This document shows positions 1-11,173 of a stretch of DNA of 64,000 nt, one piece after another. Numbering within the stretch: position 1 is the first letter of the stretch; every line of letters starts with the position of its first letter. Position numbers and translations under genes: made by a program. The notes under the pieces are model-generated. The model was not told the origin of the DNA and ran no database searches. It saw only the letters and a list, made by a program, of their open reading frames with translations. Source of the stretch: Anopheles merus. Lineage: Eukaryota; Arthropoda; Insecta; Diptera; Culicidae. The DNA is taken from contig NC_054085.1 of the NCBI RefSeq assembly GCF_017562075.2, forward strand, positions 31,249,039 to 31,313,038. The letters run 5' to 3'.

Positions 1-1134
1 GCCAAGGAATACATGCAGGAGTTGCAGACTGCGAACGAAAAGACGGGCCTGGTAGAGCGTATCGTCGACGATCGTCCAATATTTGTGCATCGTATAATTG
101 AGGAATATTTCGCCATGCGTCATCTGTTCGAAGGTAGAGCGAAAGAGTCGAATACGCGCCATGTACGTTTATTTTACGCAGAGTTACGTAAGTTTAATTT
201 TAACTGGAGCTACGGTGATATGATGGACAGATTCTCGATTATGGATGGCAACAATGTGTTACCGCTCCATTTGACAGTGCTCGAAACGGACGGAAGAGCG
301 ATCAAGCGCATCCTGGACACGGATCCAGACGCCATCGAGAAGCGAGACGCATTCGGGCGAACCGCACTCCATTTGGCCATGTTTCGGTTGGCAATTCACC
401 AACATAGGCCCATTTTAGAGCAGATGATCGCGCTGGCAGCGCAACGTCATTGCATTCAGGTGCAGGACACTCTGTTTGGCTGGCAGGCGATTGATTACGC
501 GCTGATGGTAGAAAGCCTGGAGATGGTTCGAGCATTGAGTTTAAAACAAGGCTACCTGCATGCCACTGTTGATTCGCGGCTGGTGTTGGCGTTGAAAACA
601 TTAAACACATTGGCGTTGCGCTGCACCGATTTCGAACTAGAGCAACATATTCTGTGCCCACTGTTATCGAACAACTATTTGCGTCCCTATTACTTACACG
701 GGTGGCATGATAAGGCCCCCGAGACAGCTGAATATGCGGGTGCCACGTACTGCCTGCTTGATGCATGGCGTTTCCTACCTGAACCCAGCTGGGTTAAGCA
801 GTACAAAGGGAGTGATAACAGTAATTCGAGTTTAAAGCGGCAAGTGGCGAATTTTTCCGGAACGTTTATGTCCCGTAATAGGCTATTTTTTGTGTGTCGC
901 GAACATATGGGACTGATGGCAAGGCTCGAAATGATGTCTGAGATGCCGCCCAAATACATCGACATACGCGTCTACGTTGATGAGCCTAGTATAATTGGCG
1001 ACCTGCGTGGGCTGAACTCTACCGATGTGAATGGTGCTTTGACCCGTTTAAAGGATAGCGCGTTAACGAATCGGGTAGTACACGTTTTGCTAGTGTTATT
1101 TTATGGTTCTGAAGATGATGATACGCTCGCATAA
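1..1134 (+). CDS. Ankyrin-repeat / STAND-like protein, 3' part (5' end outside window)
   Basis: The frame is open from base 1 (codons before the first ATG at 13 read A-K-E-Y), so the gene continues upstream and ATG 13 is probably not the true start. The visible 377 codons end at TAA 1132-1134. Near the start the motif IFVHRIIEEYFAMRHLF resembles the helix that closes NACHT/STAND ATPase modules in insect ankyrin proteins, where a similar 'HR..EEYF' signature is common. Around residues 80-130 one ankyrin-like unit is clear (LPLHLTVLE, then RDAFGRTALHLAMF), followed by a weaker helical repeat region. No signal peptide or membrane segment is visible. Proteins of this kind are usually intracellular scaffolds or NTPase switches; the exact role cannot be told. 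The last third has no motif I recognise. Confidence is high that it codes and moderate for the family. Confidence 0.75.
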   Translation, partial: AKEYMQELQTANEKTGLVERIVDDRPIFVHRIIEEYFAMRHLFEGRAKESNTRHVRLFYAELRKFNFNWSYGDMMDRFSIMDGNNVLPLHLTVLETDGRAIKRILDTDPDAIEKRDAFGRTALHLAMFRLAIHQHRPILEQMIALAAQRHCIQVQDTLFGWQAIDYALMVESLEMVRALSLKQGYLHATVDSRLVLALKTLNTLALRCTDFELEQHILCPLLSNNYLRPYYLHGWHDKAPETAEYAGATYCLLDAWRFLPEPSWVKQYKGSDNSNSSLKRQVANFSGTFMSRNRLFFVCREHMGLMARLEMMSEMPPKYIDIRVYVDEPSIIGDLRGLNSTDVNGALTRLKDSALTNRVVHVLLVLFYGSEDDDTLA

Positions 1135-1154
1135 CAGAGCGATCCTCTTTCCAG

Positions 1155-1245
1155 ATGCAGACTTTCAAGACTTATTAGTACCACGCAGCTGGATAGTCAG
1201 TCCCTGCTAGAAAGGAATGGTCCATATGAGGCTTGAACTCATGAC
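1155..1245 (-). mobile_element. SINE fragment (SINE200-like), tRNA-like head part A
   Basis: Read on the minus strand this matches the head and central part of the other SINE copies in the window: the pol III box-B region (reverse of CATATGAGGCTTGAACTCAT) followed by the 'GGATAGTCAGTCC' block. The copy stops abruptly where copia-like sequence begins. Confidence 0.55.
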
Positions 1246-2000
1246 GCTGCGAGGTGCTCCTGCCTATTTTCCCACATCTGGTACAGCTTCTTCCAGCCGT
1301 CCTTAAGAGGCTTCAGACGCTCGCGCAAAAATTTGTCCTGCTGGTATTTGGACGTCAAGCCCTCGCCGAAGTCCATCAACACTTCTTGTAGTCTTCCGTA
1401 AAGTTGTCGATCTCCTTATTGGCTTTCATTTTAATTCGGTAGTCCTTTTTCATATGGTCTTTGTTTGCACAGTTGTGACACTTTTCGCTTCTATTTCTTA
1501 CTCGAATGTCTCCAACGAATGCAGTAGGCTTCTCTTTGAAATTTTCCTTTCTATTCTAGCGCTTACATTCGTCGTCTAGCAAACGTGTCTTCATCAACTT
1601 ATAAGTTTGTTCAGATTAGGTTTTGTCATGCAGTCATCAGAGGGTCGTAGGTTACCGGAAGAATTAAGCTCAAGCCCAAGCAGACTAAACTCCCGTATCA
1701 GGTCCTCAAGTTGTTGAAGGTTGAAGGTATAAGACGGGTGATTTGGTCCCATACCACCTGCTTTCCCGAGGTCTTCTTGGCGAATGTATTTTTTGAGAAC
1801 ATTCCACATTTTCTTCGTCATGGCCTTCTTCTGAATATGTCCTAAGTACTTACCAAAGATTAAACTCGCCAGCATTGACTTGGCCTTGGCGTCCATTGCT
1901 GCTAACTTGGTCACTTCACTAGCCGCTTCTGAAACATAGCGACTATAGCGACCCACACCTTCGAGGTTTCGGAAAATATGGAATTCCGTTAACCGCCACT
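1246..2000 (-). pseudogene. Degenerate Ty1/copia gag fragment
   Basis: On the minus strand 1956-1594 gives an open frame of 120 codons with the copia Gag pattern (AKAKSMLASLIFGKYLGHI, then a Trp-containing 'MWNVLKKYI' helix). A +1 or -1 frame change near 1600 and stops follow. Past them the reading 'TRLLDDECKR' and then a zinc-knuckle remnant CHNCANKDH appear at about 1450-1495. The knuckle has C-X2-C-X4-H, but the fourth ligand is Tyr (TAC) where Cys (TGC) is expected. No protease, integrase, reverse transcriptase or LTR is seen. This is an inactive relic, not a host gene. Confidence 0.7.
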
Positions 2001-2143
2001 TATTTCTGCTTGCCTGTACCGTACCTAAAGAGATCCACGCTTTTTGGTTGCTTTGTTAAGACTGACTATTACATTATGCTATCACAGCCTACTAAGATCG
2101 GCTGTACTATTCGCGATTGCTAGAGGAGTTGCTACTGTAGAAG

Positions 2144-2167
2144 GAGTTGCAAGCTGTACCACGGGAC
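2144..2167 (-). mobile_element. SINE fragment, tRNA-like 5' end part B
   Basis: The bases GAGTTGCAAGCTGTACCACGGGAC match the reverse complement of the 5' terminus of the SINE copies at 21939-22124 and 61115-61297. Together with 1155-1245 it probably makes one copy interrupted by the copia relic. It is short, so chance similarity remains possible. Confidence 0.4.
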
Positions 2168-2294
2168 GTCTGTCCAGGCTGTCCAACATTTCATTCGCTA
2201 AATACAGTAAATACATTGATACAATTACAATCCCCTAGCACTAAATTCTGGAAATAAAAACACACACGCAACGGTAATCATTAGTAGAAAAGCA

Positions 2295-2300
2295 TTTATT
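2295..2300 (-). promoter_or_regulatory. Candidate polyadenylation signal of the bestrophin gene
   Basis: TTTATT on the plus strand is AATAAA on the minus strand, about 1 kb past the bestrophin stop. I see no nearer canonical hexamer, so a 1-kb 3' UTR (2290-3310) is inferred. Confidence 0.35.
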
Positions 2301-3310
2301 TTGCTTAAAATGTTTCGAATAATGTTTCATACGATATTCGAATAATGGTTCATACCTTCAGTAAATATCATAACATAGTTGTATTAAAATCTCATATCTC
2401 CTATCTTTTTTACGCCGTTGAACCTGCTTCCTGCGATGGTTTCAATACAATACAACAGTACACTCGCAGAGTAAAGAGGCACCCGATGTATAGAGCCGTT
2501 TAAAAAAGCGATACAACAACTAAATATACTTTACACGTGAGCATTAAGGTTTAAAAGCTATATACCGCACTGTTAGCTATCGCTGCCGGTTGCTGTTCTC
2601 TCCAAAATTGCTGCTGACACAACAAGGACTTACATATGCTGACGAAAGGCTAATCTACACATAAGGCGCATCCGTTTCCGTTCAGGCCACATTCGTTTGC
2701 AACAATCTTAAGCTAAAGCTAAACTGCCGGCAACCATCAGCTCATCCGGTTGCATACACACTTTGTGCATCGTAATCTGGTGCCATTAGATCCCGTTTCT
2801 CCTTTGTTAGTACAACTGGCCACTTGCACTACTAAAATACTGTTTTTTATGTTGTAAAATAAAAACCGACCGTTTTACAATCACAACTTCTGAACACGCT
2901 TCTCATGCGGGAAACGGTTTTACCAATTTCCTGCGCTTTCTCACACCATCGCTTGACGATAAAAGCTTACGGCAACTATGGAACGTGTCGGGACCGAGCT
3001 GTGCTGCCTCACGCACGGCCCCAACGGCGGGGAATGTGTAGCACGGGGAAAAGAGAGTTTTAGAGAGATTTCGAGACGGGGTGGGAGAGAGGGCGATTTT
3101 CCTTTTTTTTGTTTCATGTGTCGCGCGCACCTTAAGAGATTTGGGCGAGATTGGAACAGCGGAATCGCTGGTGCGCTTCCCGCTTCAATTCCAGTTCCAT
3201 CCGCGGACGGGCAGATGCACGATGCGGTGCTAGATCTGCTACCTATCGGCACTGCCCTCCTTCACGTTGACCACGATCACGTTTTCGTCCGCCGCATCGG
3301 ACAGATAAAA

Positions 3311-6300
3311 TCATAAGGTCGTGTCGACATTGCTGTTACTGTCCGACGTTGGGCCATCGGGCGTGTTTTGCGGTGGTTTCTTCTCCGAACCCTCCAGATC
3401 GCCCGTGCTGCGGGTCAGCTCGTCGAGCAGCATGTCGGTATCGATCAGCCCCAGCACCGCTTGCTTGCTGATCGAGCGTGCCAGCAGCCGCGTTTTGCGC
3501 TCCAGCTGCTCCTTCTCCGTCTCCTCGCTGTTGAACGTCGTCGTGACGCGGTCCGTTTCATCCATCATGCCCTGCAGTGCCGTCGAGGACGCTACCATCG
3601 GCACGGCGTCCGGATCGGTCGGACTCAGCGGGACGTAGTTGTGCTCGAAGCGTCCCGTTTCGGGCGCGGAAGCGGAAAGCATGGCGTCCCCACCACACGG
3701 TGGCGTTAGCTGCGAATGATGGAACCCGTGGGCGACGGACGATTGCGTACGATTGTACGCCTGCTGCGGCACATCGACCGGTTCACTCGGTTTCGGTGGT
3801 CCGTGCTCGAACAGACTGGCAGCGGTTGGGCGGGAATCGTTGTTGCCCTGCATCGACGTAATGGTCAGCTGCTCGTCCACCTCCTCGATCACCTGGTCGG
3901 TGATGCGCATGCTGCCCATCGCCCGGTCCGGAATGCGTCCACCGGCCAGATTGTTCGAGCTGGCCGAGCCAGGGAACTTGAATGGGACCGAACCGGCCGC
4001 GTCCGGGGTCGCACTGTTCGGGCGGCTCGATTCGTCCTTGCTGAAGAACCGCTTCAGCGCCGAGGTGACCGTGTTGACGCGGGACATCGTACCCGCCACG
4101 CTGGCCAGGCTGGTGGCCGAGCTGCCACCGCGATAGATCGGTTTATCGGACGTGTTGAAGTGGATGCCGCTCACGTTATCATCCATCTGGGAGTTGTAAG
4201 AAACGTTTGTAAATAAAATCGATCGAGTCAAATGTAAATGTAGCATCAGAAAGTGAATCTGTTCGGAATGGTTTTAGCTCCAGCATGGCAACAATGTCCG
4301 AAGGATAATACTTCGTTAAAATAGTATAAAAGAATAGTACCCCTCGATGTATGCAATTTTTCTAGAAATAATCATGAAAGTTATGCAATTTGCATTACAC
4401 GTTACGCCATTGTAATGCTTTTTACAGCTTATTAGTCCCTTTCTAGACAAAATTGCTTTGAGCAGGCTCTTCAGAAACCATTCCCGAACGTGTCCACTCT
4501 CTGAATGTTATAGGTTAAGACATGATTAGTAGTGCAGCAGGATAGTATGCATTCAAGGGAATTTTAAAGGAACCAGAGGTGAGTAGGATAGGACGACAGA
4601 AAGAACCTTATGTCACACACCGATGTTAAGTAGTTGCTTGACATTATGTTAAGAAAGAAATAAACAGTCCGTATGTACTAAAAAGGCCTATGCTGTAACT
4701 TATTGAAAGGAAAGCTATCGGTAAGATTGGAAAGACATTCTAAAGTATACAATTTCTATGGTAAGTATAGAAAAATATTGTACAAAAAGCTCTAAAACTG
4801 ACTGCTAGGCTCCAGACAAACCACACATTTTCCACAACAATTTTTGGTGACATTTTCGCTTGTCAATTCTTATTTCATTCAGCACGAAAGAATGGCTAAC
4901 TTCGAGAGTAGCATTGCAAATAGCGAGAGTTGATTTTATGTAAAAAAAAAAACTACAAATCCGCAACAAGCACGGTTGCTCTTGAGTTTGTACTAAAAAT
5001 GAAATGTTTTTAGTACACATATCTCGCAGAAAATTAGTCGCGAAAATTAGTGAATTGTCTAGAATCAGTACAAGTTGATGAATTTTGAACTTGAGTTTTT
5101 AGTACAATGAGCCTGTATATCCTCGAAGTAAGCAGAATAAGTTCTAAAGATAAGTTACCGGAATTTGTCTTTCAAATAAACGTTAGTAAGATTTAGTTAT
5201 ACTACTCAACTGCCTTATTAGCTCTCCCTCTACTACCAGCAGTGACATAAGTGTCTATCTGCAGTGGAGGAGCTTGATAGAAAGGTACTGTCCCGATTAG
5301 TAAGCGAGTGCAATCGAATTATTGGTCTGTCCACTACGAGCCATACCGCGAGCGTACGGCACTTGCATTTGTTAATTTTCTTACGAGCAGAACATTTTTG
5401 AGGACGACCAACCACCGCCGTGTGTTACCGGTTGCCCGCACATAGAGACGGGCTAAAGAAGCACACGTTGGGTTTGGTGCGTGCGAGAGCGTTATCGACC
5501 CAACCGCCACAAACTAGATGAAAATACGTGAACGAAAAGAGCTTGTGTTTGTTGTTGTTGAAAAAGAGGTAAAGTGCCATCACCGAGGAATACCAGTGAG
5601 TAGCCGATCCGTACGGGTAAAATAAACCCGGAACCGATCTCGTGCGGGAGCGCACCGGCATCGTAAGAACGCGCAATCGCACTCGTTTGCTAACCTCGTC
5701 GTCGTTGGGATTCGCGGGGAAGTTATACTCAACCGGTTGGTTCTGTTTACCGACCATTTCATCGATCCGGACCGCCGTCGGCACGACCGGGATCACCTCC
5801 GCCTCGCGCTTCTTCACCACGATGTCGGCGGTCGACGGTTGCGGCGGTTCCTCCCGTATCTCCGCCGACGCGACCGTGTGCGGCAGCTCGGTCGGGAAGA
5901 TCTCGTCCCAGTACTGGTCCTTCAGCAGCTCCGGATGCTCGTGGTGCATTTCGTCCACGATCAGGTACGACACCTGCAGGTTCCGGTCGACCATCCAGTT
6001 CACCTCGAAGTCGTCGTCGTCCTCGCCGAACGGGTTAATGAGCGATTCGGCCACCTTCAGCCAGCCCATGTAGAAGAAAAACTGCAGCGTGGTAAAGATC
6101 GGAAAGTACTGATCGATCTTGTTCACCACACCCTCGCCCAGCTCCTTCGTTTCCACCCACTGCTGGCCCATGACGGAGGTAAGGAAGTAGCTGTACACCG
6201 CCAGCGTTACCACCTGCGTGTACACCAGCGGCACACTGATCGTGTCGTACGAGATCAGCAGCCCGCACTGCCCGCGGAACTTGTTCAGCTCGTCGATGAT

Positions 6301-9300
6301 CGTTTTGGACGCGAAATCGTCCCGACAGCGGCCCTCCTTGCGGGCGCGCGTCACAATACTGGCCGCCCAAACGATCGGCAACCAGTGCTTGGAGTGGCGC
6401 GGGAACTTCTGGTTCAGATGGGACATGATGTTGTGCTCGTTCTCGTTCAACAGACCGGCTTCCACGAGATGCTCGATCGTGGGGAAGCGTTTCTTGACGC
6501 GCGGCGAAATGTTGGTCAGCACCATCGTGAGACAAAGGCAGACGTAGCGCATTATGGTACGGCGCATCACGCGGCCTCGCTCATCCTGCAATCAAAGAGA
6601 AAGCGATTAACGGGGATCGAACGTAATCTCGGGAATGGTAGTGGGGCGTCATTCCCAAAACGATAGGTAAATATTGAACCACAATTAGCGTGACAATGTC
6701 CGGCCGCTAATGTCCTGCTATAATAACATCAAATCGTAATCGGATATCCTTTTTGACTGTTTTTTCCCCTACTAATGATACCGAAACCATCCACAGTCCG
6801 TACTCCGAGAGGGTCAATGGCCTACGCAACGATAAACCCACACCGTCCAATCCTAATCGCTTTCTAAACGGTGTCAAGAGTCACGTTACAACCCGATGTT
6901 GATATTGTCCTTATTTTTGCCACGACGTTCGCGACAGCTGTTTTTGACGCACAGCCACCAACACTCGAACCGGGAATCGAATGAACAAATATTGCCACCC
7001 ACCGTGCCACATGTTAACCCCTTTCCCACCACACGAGAAGCGGACGACGGGTGGGGCGTGAATTATCGATTCGAAGCTCATGAATGCGGGAGAAGCGTGG
7101 CGCCCGCTGGACTGTGAGGCAAATCTTGCTTCCTGCGGCCGCGGCGTATACCGTACCTGACCGTGAATGTTGGCACTGACGAAGACGGCAATCGGGTCCG
7201 GCCAGGGTATGCTGGTGTACTGGTTCCACCAGCGCGTCATCACGATGGTGACGTAGAAGCCGAGCACGAACGAAAGCGGTATCAGGTTGCTGTACGTCGC
7301 ACAGTACTTGACAATTTCCTCAAATATCCTAAAAATGAGGGACAGTGGGAAAGAAAGAACATTAGAATTGCGGAAAAATAGAGCAAAATGGAGCAAATTG
7401 ATAGTCCGTACCGTTTCTGGTCCTCCGATAGCCCGAAGCGGTAGGTAATGTTGAGCACGTAGTATAGAAGCAGGAAACAGGTTAGGTCCAGCCATACTAG
7501 TTTGTAGATACTACCGCGCCATCTGCAATGTGCAAAGGAAAGAGCAATAAAATGAGACAATGTAGAAATAAGTGAGTAATATCACACAGCTTTCAAGATT
7601 AACGCGACACAAATTGCAAAACCAACGAGGCAATAATTCGAATTCAATCGATTGCGTGACATATTTTCCCATACGATTTTCTCTCAGTTTTTAATTGATG
7701 CTTGCGCAGCTGTGAATCGCAATAAAGGTTCAACCTGATAAGGTCGTTGCAAATGCTGAGCATGTCAACTTGCGCATTAATTTCTTGCTGAGGAATGCTA
7801 TCCACAACAATGTAAACGATGTTATGGTCTCAGAGATGACGAGAAAGACCATGAATGGATCCCAAACTGGGACAGGTAAGACCTAGGTCGTCTGAACATG
7901 TATTGAAGACTTCAAGGTTTATTAGGTAAACGTACGTAACTCCATTAGTAGGGATGTTCTGAACATGTATTGAAGACTTCAAGGTTTATTAGGTACGTAA
8001 CTCCATTAGTAGGGGACTAATTGGTTCTGCTTCAAATATTTGGCAGGATCCCGAGCCTACATCCTAGAACTAGCTCACCCCATCCCAGCAGTAGATCCTA
8101 ATCCAACTGCTATAGAATAACTTCAAGATTTTCGGTGCTTAAAGCACTCAGACTCAAACATTCTGAGATTCTTCTTTATATTTCTTGTACCATGTTCATA
8201 CACATCGCCAACGATCATTCCTTGAATGCGACACACTATCTCCAAGATCGTTGGTATCTCCAACACGGATAAACAACAAAATACCAAGACTACATGATAA
8301 AGAGTTCCTCTTCTTCTATTTGGCGTAACGTCCTACGTGGACATGCCGGCCTTTACAGGCTTTCAAGATGATAAAGGGTTAAAAAAGGATAATTGTCAGG
8401 ATTGTTGAGATCATACATCTGAAATGACTTCAAGCTTGTATAAATCTCGAACAATCTCTTTTAATTGCATTAAAATCTGCAGGGACGTAATGAGAATAGT
8501 CGATAAAGATTAATTAATAGCAAAACAGCATGTATCAATCAAGAGATACGTGAATCTTTAGCGGTATCGAACTGTTTGGAGATACATGAAGCGATGGAAA
8601 TTATATTCTAGAAGATGAATAGATCTTTGTAGATTCATGAATCTTTTGGAATCAGTATTAGATCCATAATCTGCATGAATCTTTGGAGATTAATGATTCT
8701 AAAAGACTGAAAATCAGATTTTCAGAAAATTTACTTAAAAAATATTTATTTAGATTGATGTATCTGAATCAAAAACTGAATCCACGATTCAAATTTGCTC
8801 CTGAAGGAAACATTCAATTCAACCATAAGATTTATAAACCTAAGCTTGGGAAAATGGTTGGGACATATAAGAAATGTCATGTTATAAACATTTCATTTTA
8901 TCATTTTTATCAAATTAAAATGTAATATTTGTCTGTACAATGAGAGACAGCCCATGGAGTCATACTTGCGTATGACGTTTGTCAAACATCATAGTGTAAA
9001 TAAGGTGTGCTGAATATATTAAATAAAATTTAACGCAAACTAACTCTCCAGGAGGATTTGACAAAAGCTTCTAATGCCCTTTTCCACTGCCATCTCCATA
9101 ACAACTACCGTAATGGGAACATTGCACTGCCTACTACTTGCTACATTGGCCAGCGTCTATAACACACTACGTGCGTGCGTCCCGGCAACAACGAGCAGAA
9201 AAAACAGCAACAACAAAGAACCAACTTCCCCAGTTGCGTGCGTGTGACATAATGGCCACACCGGGCACGAGCTTTTTCGGACGAGCCCTTCCCAACAAGC

Positions 9301-11173
9301 GTCCAACAACATTTTCCCATACTTTGAAGGCCTCCATCACCAAAACCAAAGGCCTAGTGAGTATTGGTCTCAGCAAAAAACCAAACCGGTTTGCGGGGGG
9401 GGGGGGGGGGTTCAAATGACTGTTGAAGACCCGCACCGGTGCTCTGCTACTATCGACGGCAGCGAAACAAAAAAACCGTTCTCCTACACGAGGCCAATTA
9501 AAGCAATGTGGCCAAGGTTAGCGTGAGATGAGGATTCCATTCCTTCTTCGAGCGTAAGCCAGCGTTCGGCTAGGGACAGAGAGTGCTAAAAATTGGCGAT
9601 TGGGTAATTAAAATCAGTTTTTGAGAAGGAAACGGAGCATCTGAGTGATTAGTGATAGGATGAAGCTTATCAGTAAAAAAATGAAGCAAACCTCGTCGAG
9701 AGAATTGATTTCGCTCGCGAGTGACCTAAAGAGCATTGATCATGACATTTTGGGATTTTGTGCTGGAAATCCCAAGCATCGCAACCTTGCAAGCTTTACT
9801 AAGAAGGAAACGAAAGCCTTGAAGAAACGTTACAAGTCGTTCCCACTGGCGTTCAGTAGCTTGAACTTGCCCGTGTCCATTGTATACTCTCGCAACACTC
9901 TGCTGCAGTATAGTAGTGATTCAACGAAATCAGATTATATCATAATTACGCAAGAAAAAGATGGTTCTCTGCAAGCATCATAAAACCTAATTGAATCAAG
10001 GGCAAAACAAAACAAACATTTATTGTACGGCTTATCTAAAAACATGACTCACAACCTAGAGACAAATTCCTGAAGCCGTTACACGGTATGCTTATTTAAT
10101 TCGGGGAAACTACCAAAACAGCGGAATGATAAGACCGTTCCTCAAGAAAGATATCACAGCGACCTGTTGTCCGTCGACAGAAAAATGTGGTCGTCGCCAG
10201 GTCTACTTTTGTTAATTTCCCAAAAAAAAGCATACCTGATAAGCGAACACACACACACACACAAATAGGGTCGTCATTAGCGAAAAAGGTGATAAAATTA
10301 TAGTCATTAATTACTGAACGTGTGTTGCAGCAAGTCAATCTTAATTGACACGCTGTTGTCAAAATGAATTGAAGTGTATTAATATGATGTTACCAGACAA
10401 TGGAGTAGACGATAGAAAAGCAACAACAGAAAAGCATTGATTAAAATATGCTAATTTCATTTAGCAACATGCTACGCAGATAGAGGCGATGACTTCCCAG
10501 AATGCTCGCAACCCATGCGTTATGCATTAAGGTTGACAATGTTGATGACGCGAATGATGTCATCTCCGTCAAGAATTTGACGATAATGTGTGGCTCTACC
10601 GCGTCAAAAAGGATTCATTCTGCTTGTCTGCACACTGCAGGAAGCGCAGAAAGGAGTGTATCGATTGCGCATTAGGTGCATTATGCAGATAAGATTGATC
10701 TTGAATAATGAGAGAAAAACCGTCAGCAACAGGTTGGTAGCAACGATGTTGTACCAAGCCAGAAATGTAGTTGGTGAGTCAGTTCCGTTTCTTAGCATAA
10801 CACTCATCCTAGAACTGAAGATGGCATTGCGTTGGTGAGAAACATTGCCCAAAGTGTCTAATTTTCACACCTTCTGATCTGGTCCGGGAGCGCGATGAGC
10901 AGCGGAAAACGTGCTGCGTCGGGTGATAATTGCGCACGAAGTGTCTGCGGTTGCGTTCACCGTCCTTGTCCCTGTCAATAATCGCTGGAACACTTTTGTC
11001 GACCGATTGAGCATAAGCTAACATAAATGTTTGATTTGCTGATAGCAACAACACCAGACACTGATAAGACAAAGGGTAGTAACAAAGTGTCTTTTAACTT
11101 ACCTTACAAGAAGCTTCAGGAAGCAGCCGAAACCTCGGCAGGTGGCCACTTCCGCCGTGTAGGTGACCGTCAT
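3311..11173 (-). CDS. Best1: Bestrophin, calcium-activated chloride channel (706 aa, 5 exons)
   Basis: Coding exons on the minus strand: 11173-11103, 7522-7412, 7328-7157, 6585-5695, 4186-3311. All join in frame at GT-AG sites (2121 nt including TGA 3311-3313). Bestrophins are pentameric plasma-membrane anion channels gated by cytosolic calcium. The start MTVTYTAEVATCRGFGCF and RWRGSIYK are family hallmarks. TM1 is at about residues 33-52. The neck helix IPLSFVLGFYVT follows, with I77, F81 and F85 at the pore-neck positions. RWWNQY and PLVYTQVV are present, and the calcium clasp FGEDDDDFE lies at 304-312. The C-terminal 290 residues are Ser/Pro/Gly-rich and variable, including ALKRFFSKDES. 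The exon-4 donor (GAG|GTTAGC at 5694) is weak; other in-phase donors exist because the frame stays open to 5425. The symbol follows the best-known fly homologue; which bestrophin paralogue this is cannot be told here. Confidence 0.93.
4187..5694 (-). other. Bestrophin intron 4
   Basis: About 1.5 kb, AT-rich, bounded by GTTAGC donor and TTACAACTCCCAG acceptor. The minus-strand frame of exon 4 stays open about 90 codons into it (to 5425), so a retained-intron C terminus rich in Arg is possible. No other gene or element is recognised. Confidence 0.7.
6586..7156 (-). other. Bestrophin intron 3
   Basis: 571 bp between the GTACGG donor and GATTGCAG acceptor. I see nothing in it beyond short shadow frames. 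Confidence 0.8.
7891..8016. repeat. Imperfect 67-bp tandem duplication
   Basis: TCTGAACATGTATTGAAGAC... begins at 7891 and again at 7958. The second copy lacks 6 bases in the AGGTAAACGTACGTAAC stretch and then ends with the same CTCCATTAGTAGGG. There are two copies only. Confidence 0.9.
8308..8368 (-). mobile_element. Truncated SINE 3' tail
   Basis: CTTCTTCTATTTGGCGTAAC followed by GTGGACATGCCGGCCTTTAC matches the reverse complement of the 3' tail of the copy at 41907-42086 and the tail ends at 21939 and 61115. The head is missing, as is usual for 5'-truncated retroposons. Confidence 0.6.
9660..9983 (+). CDS. Possible small nested gene, uncharacterised (about 107 aa)
   Basis: A single-exon open frame from ATG 9660 to TAA 9983 on the strand opposite bestrophin, inside its first intron. 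Composition is mixed and protein-like: a Lys/Ser-rich helix (KLISKKMKQTSSRELISLAS), then a basic stretch KKETKALKKRYK, then PVSIVYSRNTLLQYSS and a short acidic tail. I do not recognise a family, and there is no signal peptide, membrane segment or Cys pattern. In-frame codons extend upstream to 9645 but without an ATG. No AATAAA follows closely. It may be a small gene, an exon, or chance; coding is favoured only weakly. Confidence 0.3.
   Translation: MKLISKKMKQTSSRELISLASDLKSIDHDILGFCAGNPKHRNLASFTKKETKALKKRYKSFPLAFSSLNLPVSIVYSRNTLLQYSSDSTKSDYIIITQEKDGSLQAS

Larger units (their letters stand above)
7523..11102 (-). other. Bestrophin intron 1 (3.6 kb), repeat-rich
   Basis: Bounded by a perfect GTAAGT donor and TTGCAG acceptor. 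It contains a 67-bp tandem duplication (7891-8016), a truncated SINE tail (8308-8368), a patch of degenerate GAATCTTTGGAGATTCATGA-type repeats (about 8410-8720), a 14-G run near 9400, a short CA tract near 10247 and a possible nested small ORF (9660-9983). Confidence 0.75.
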
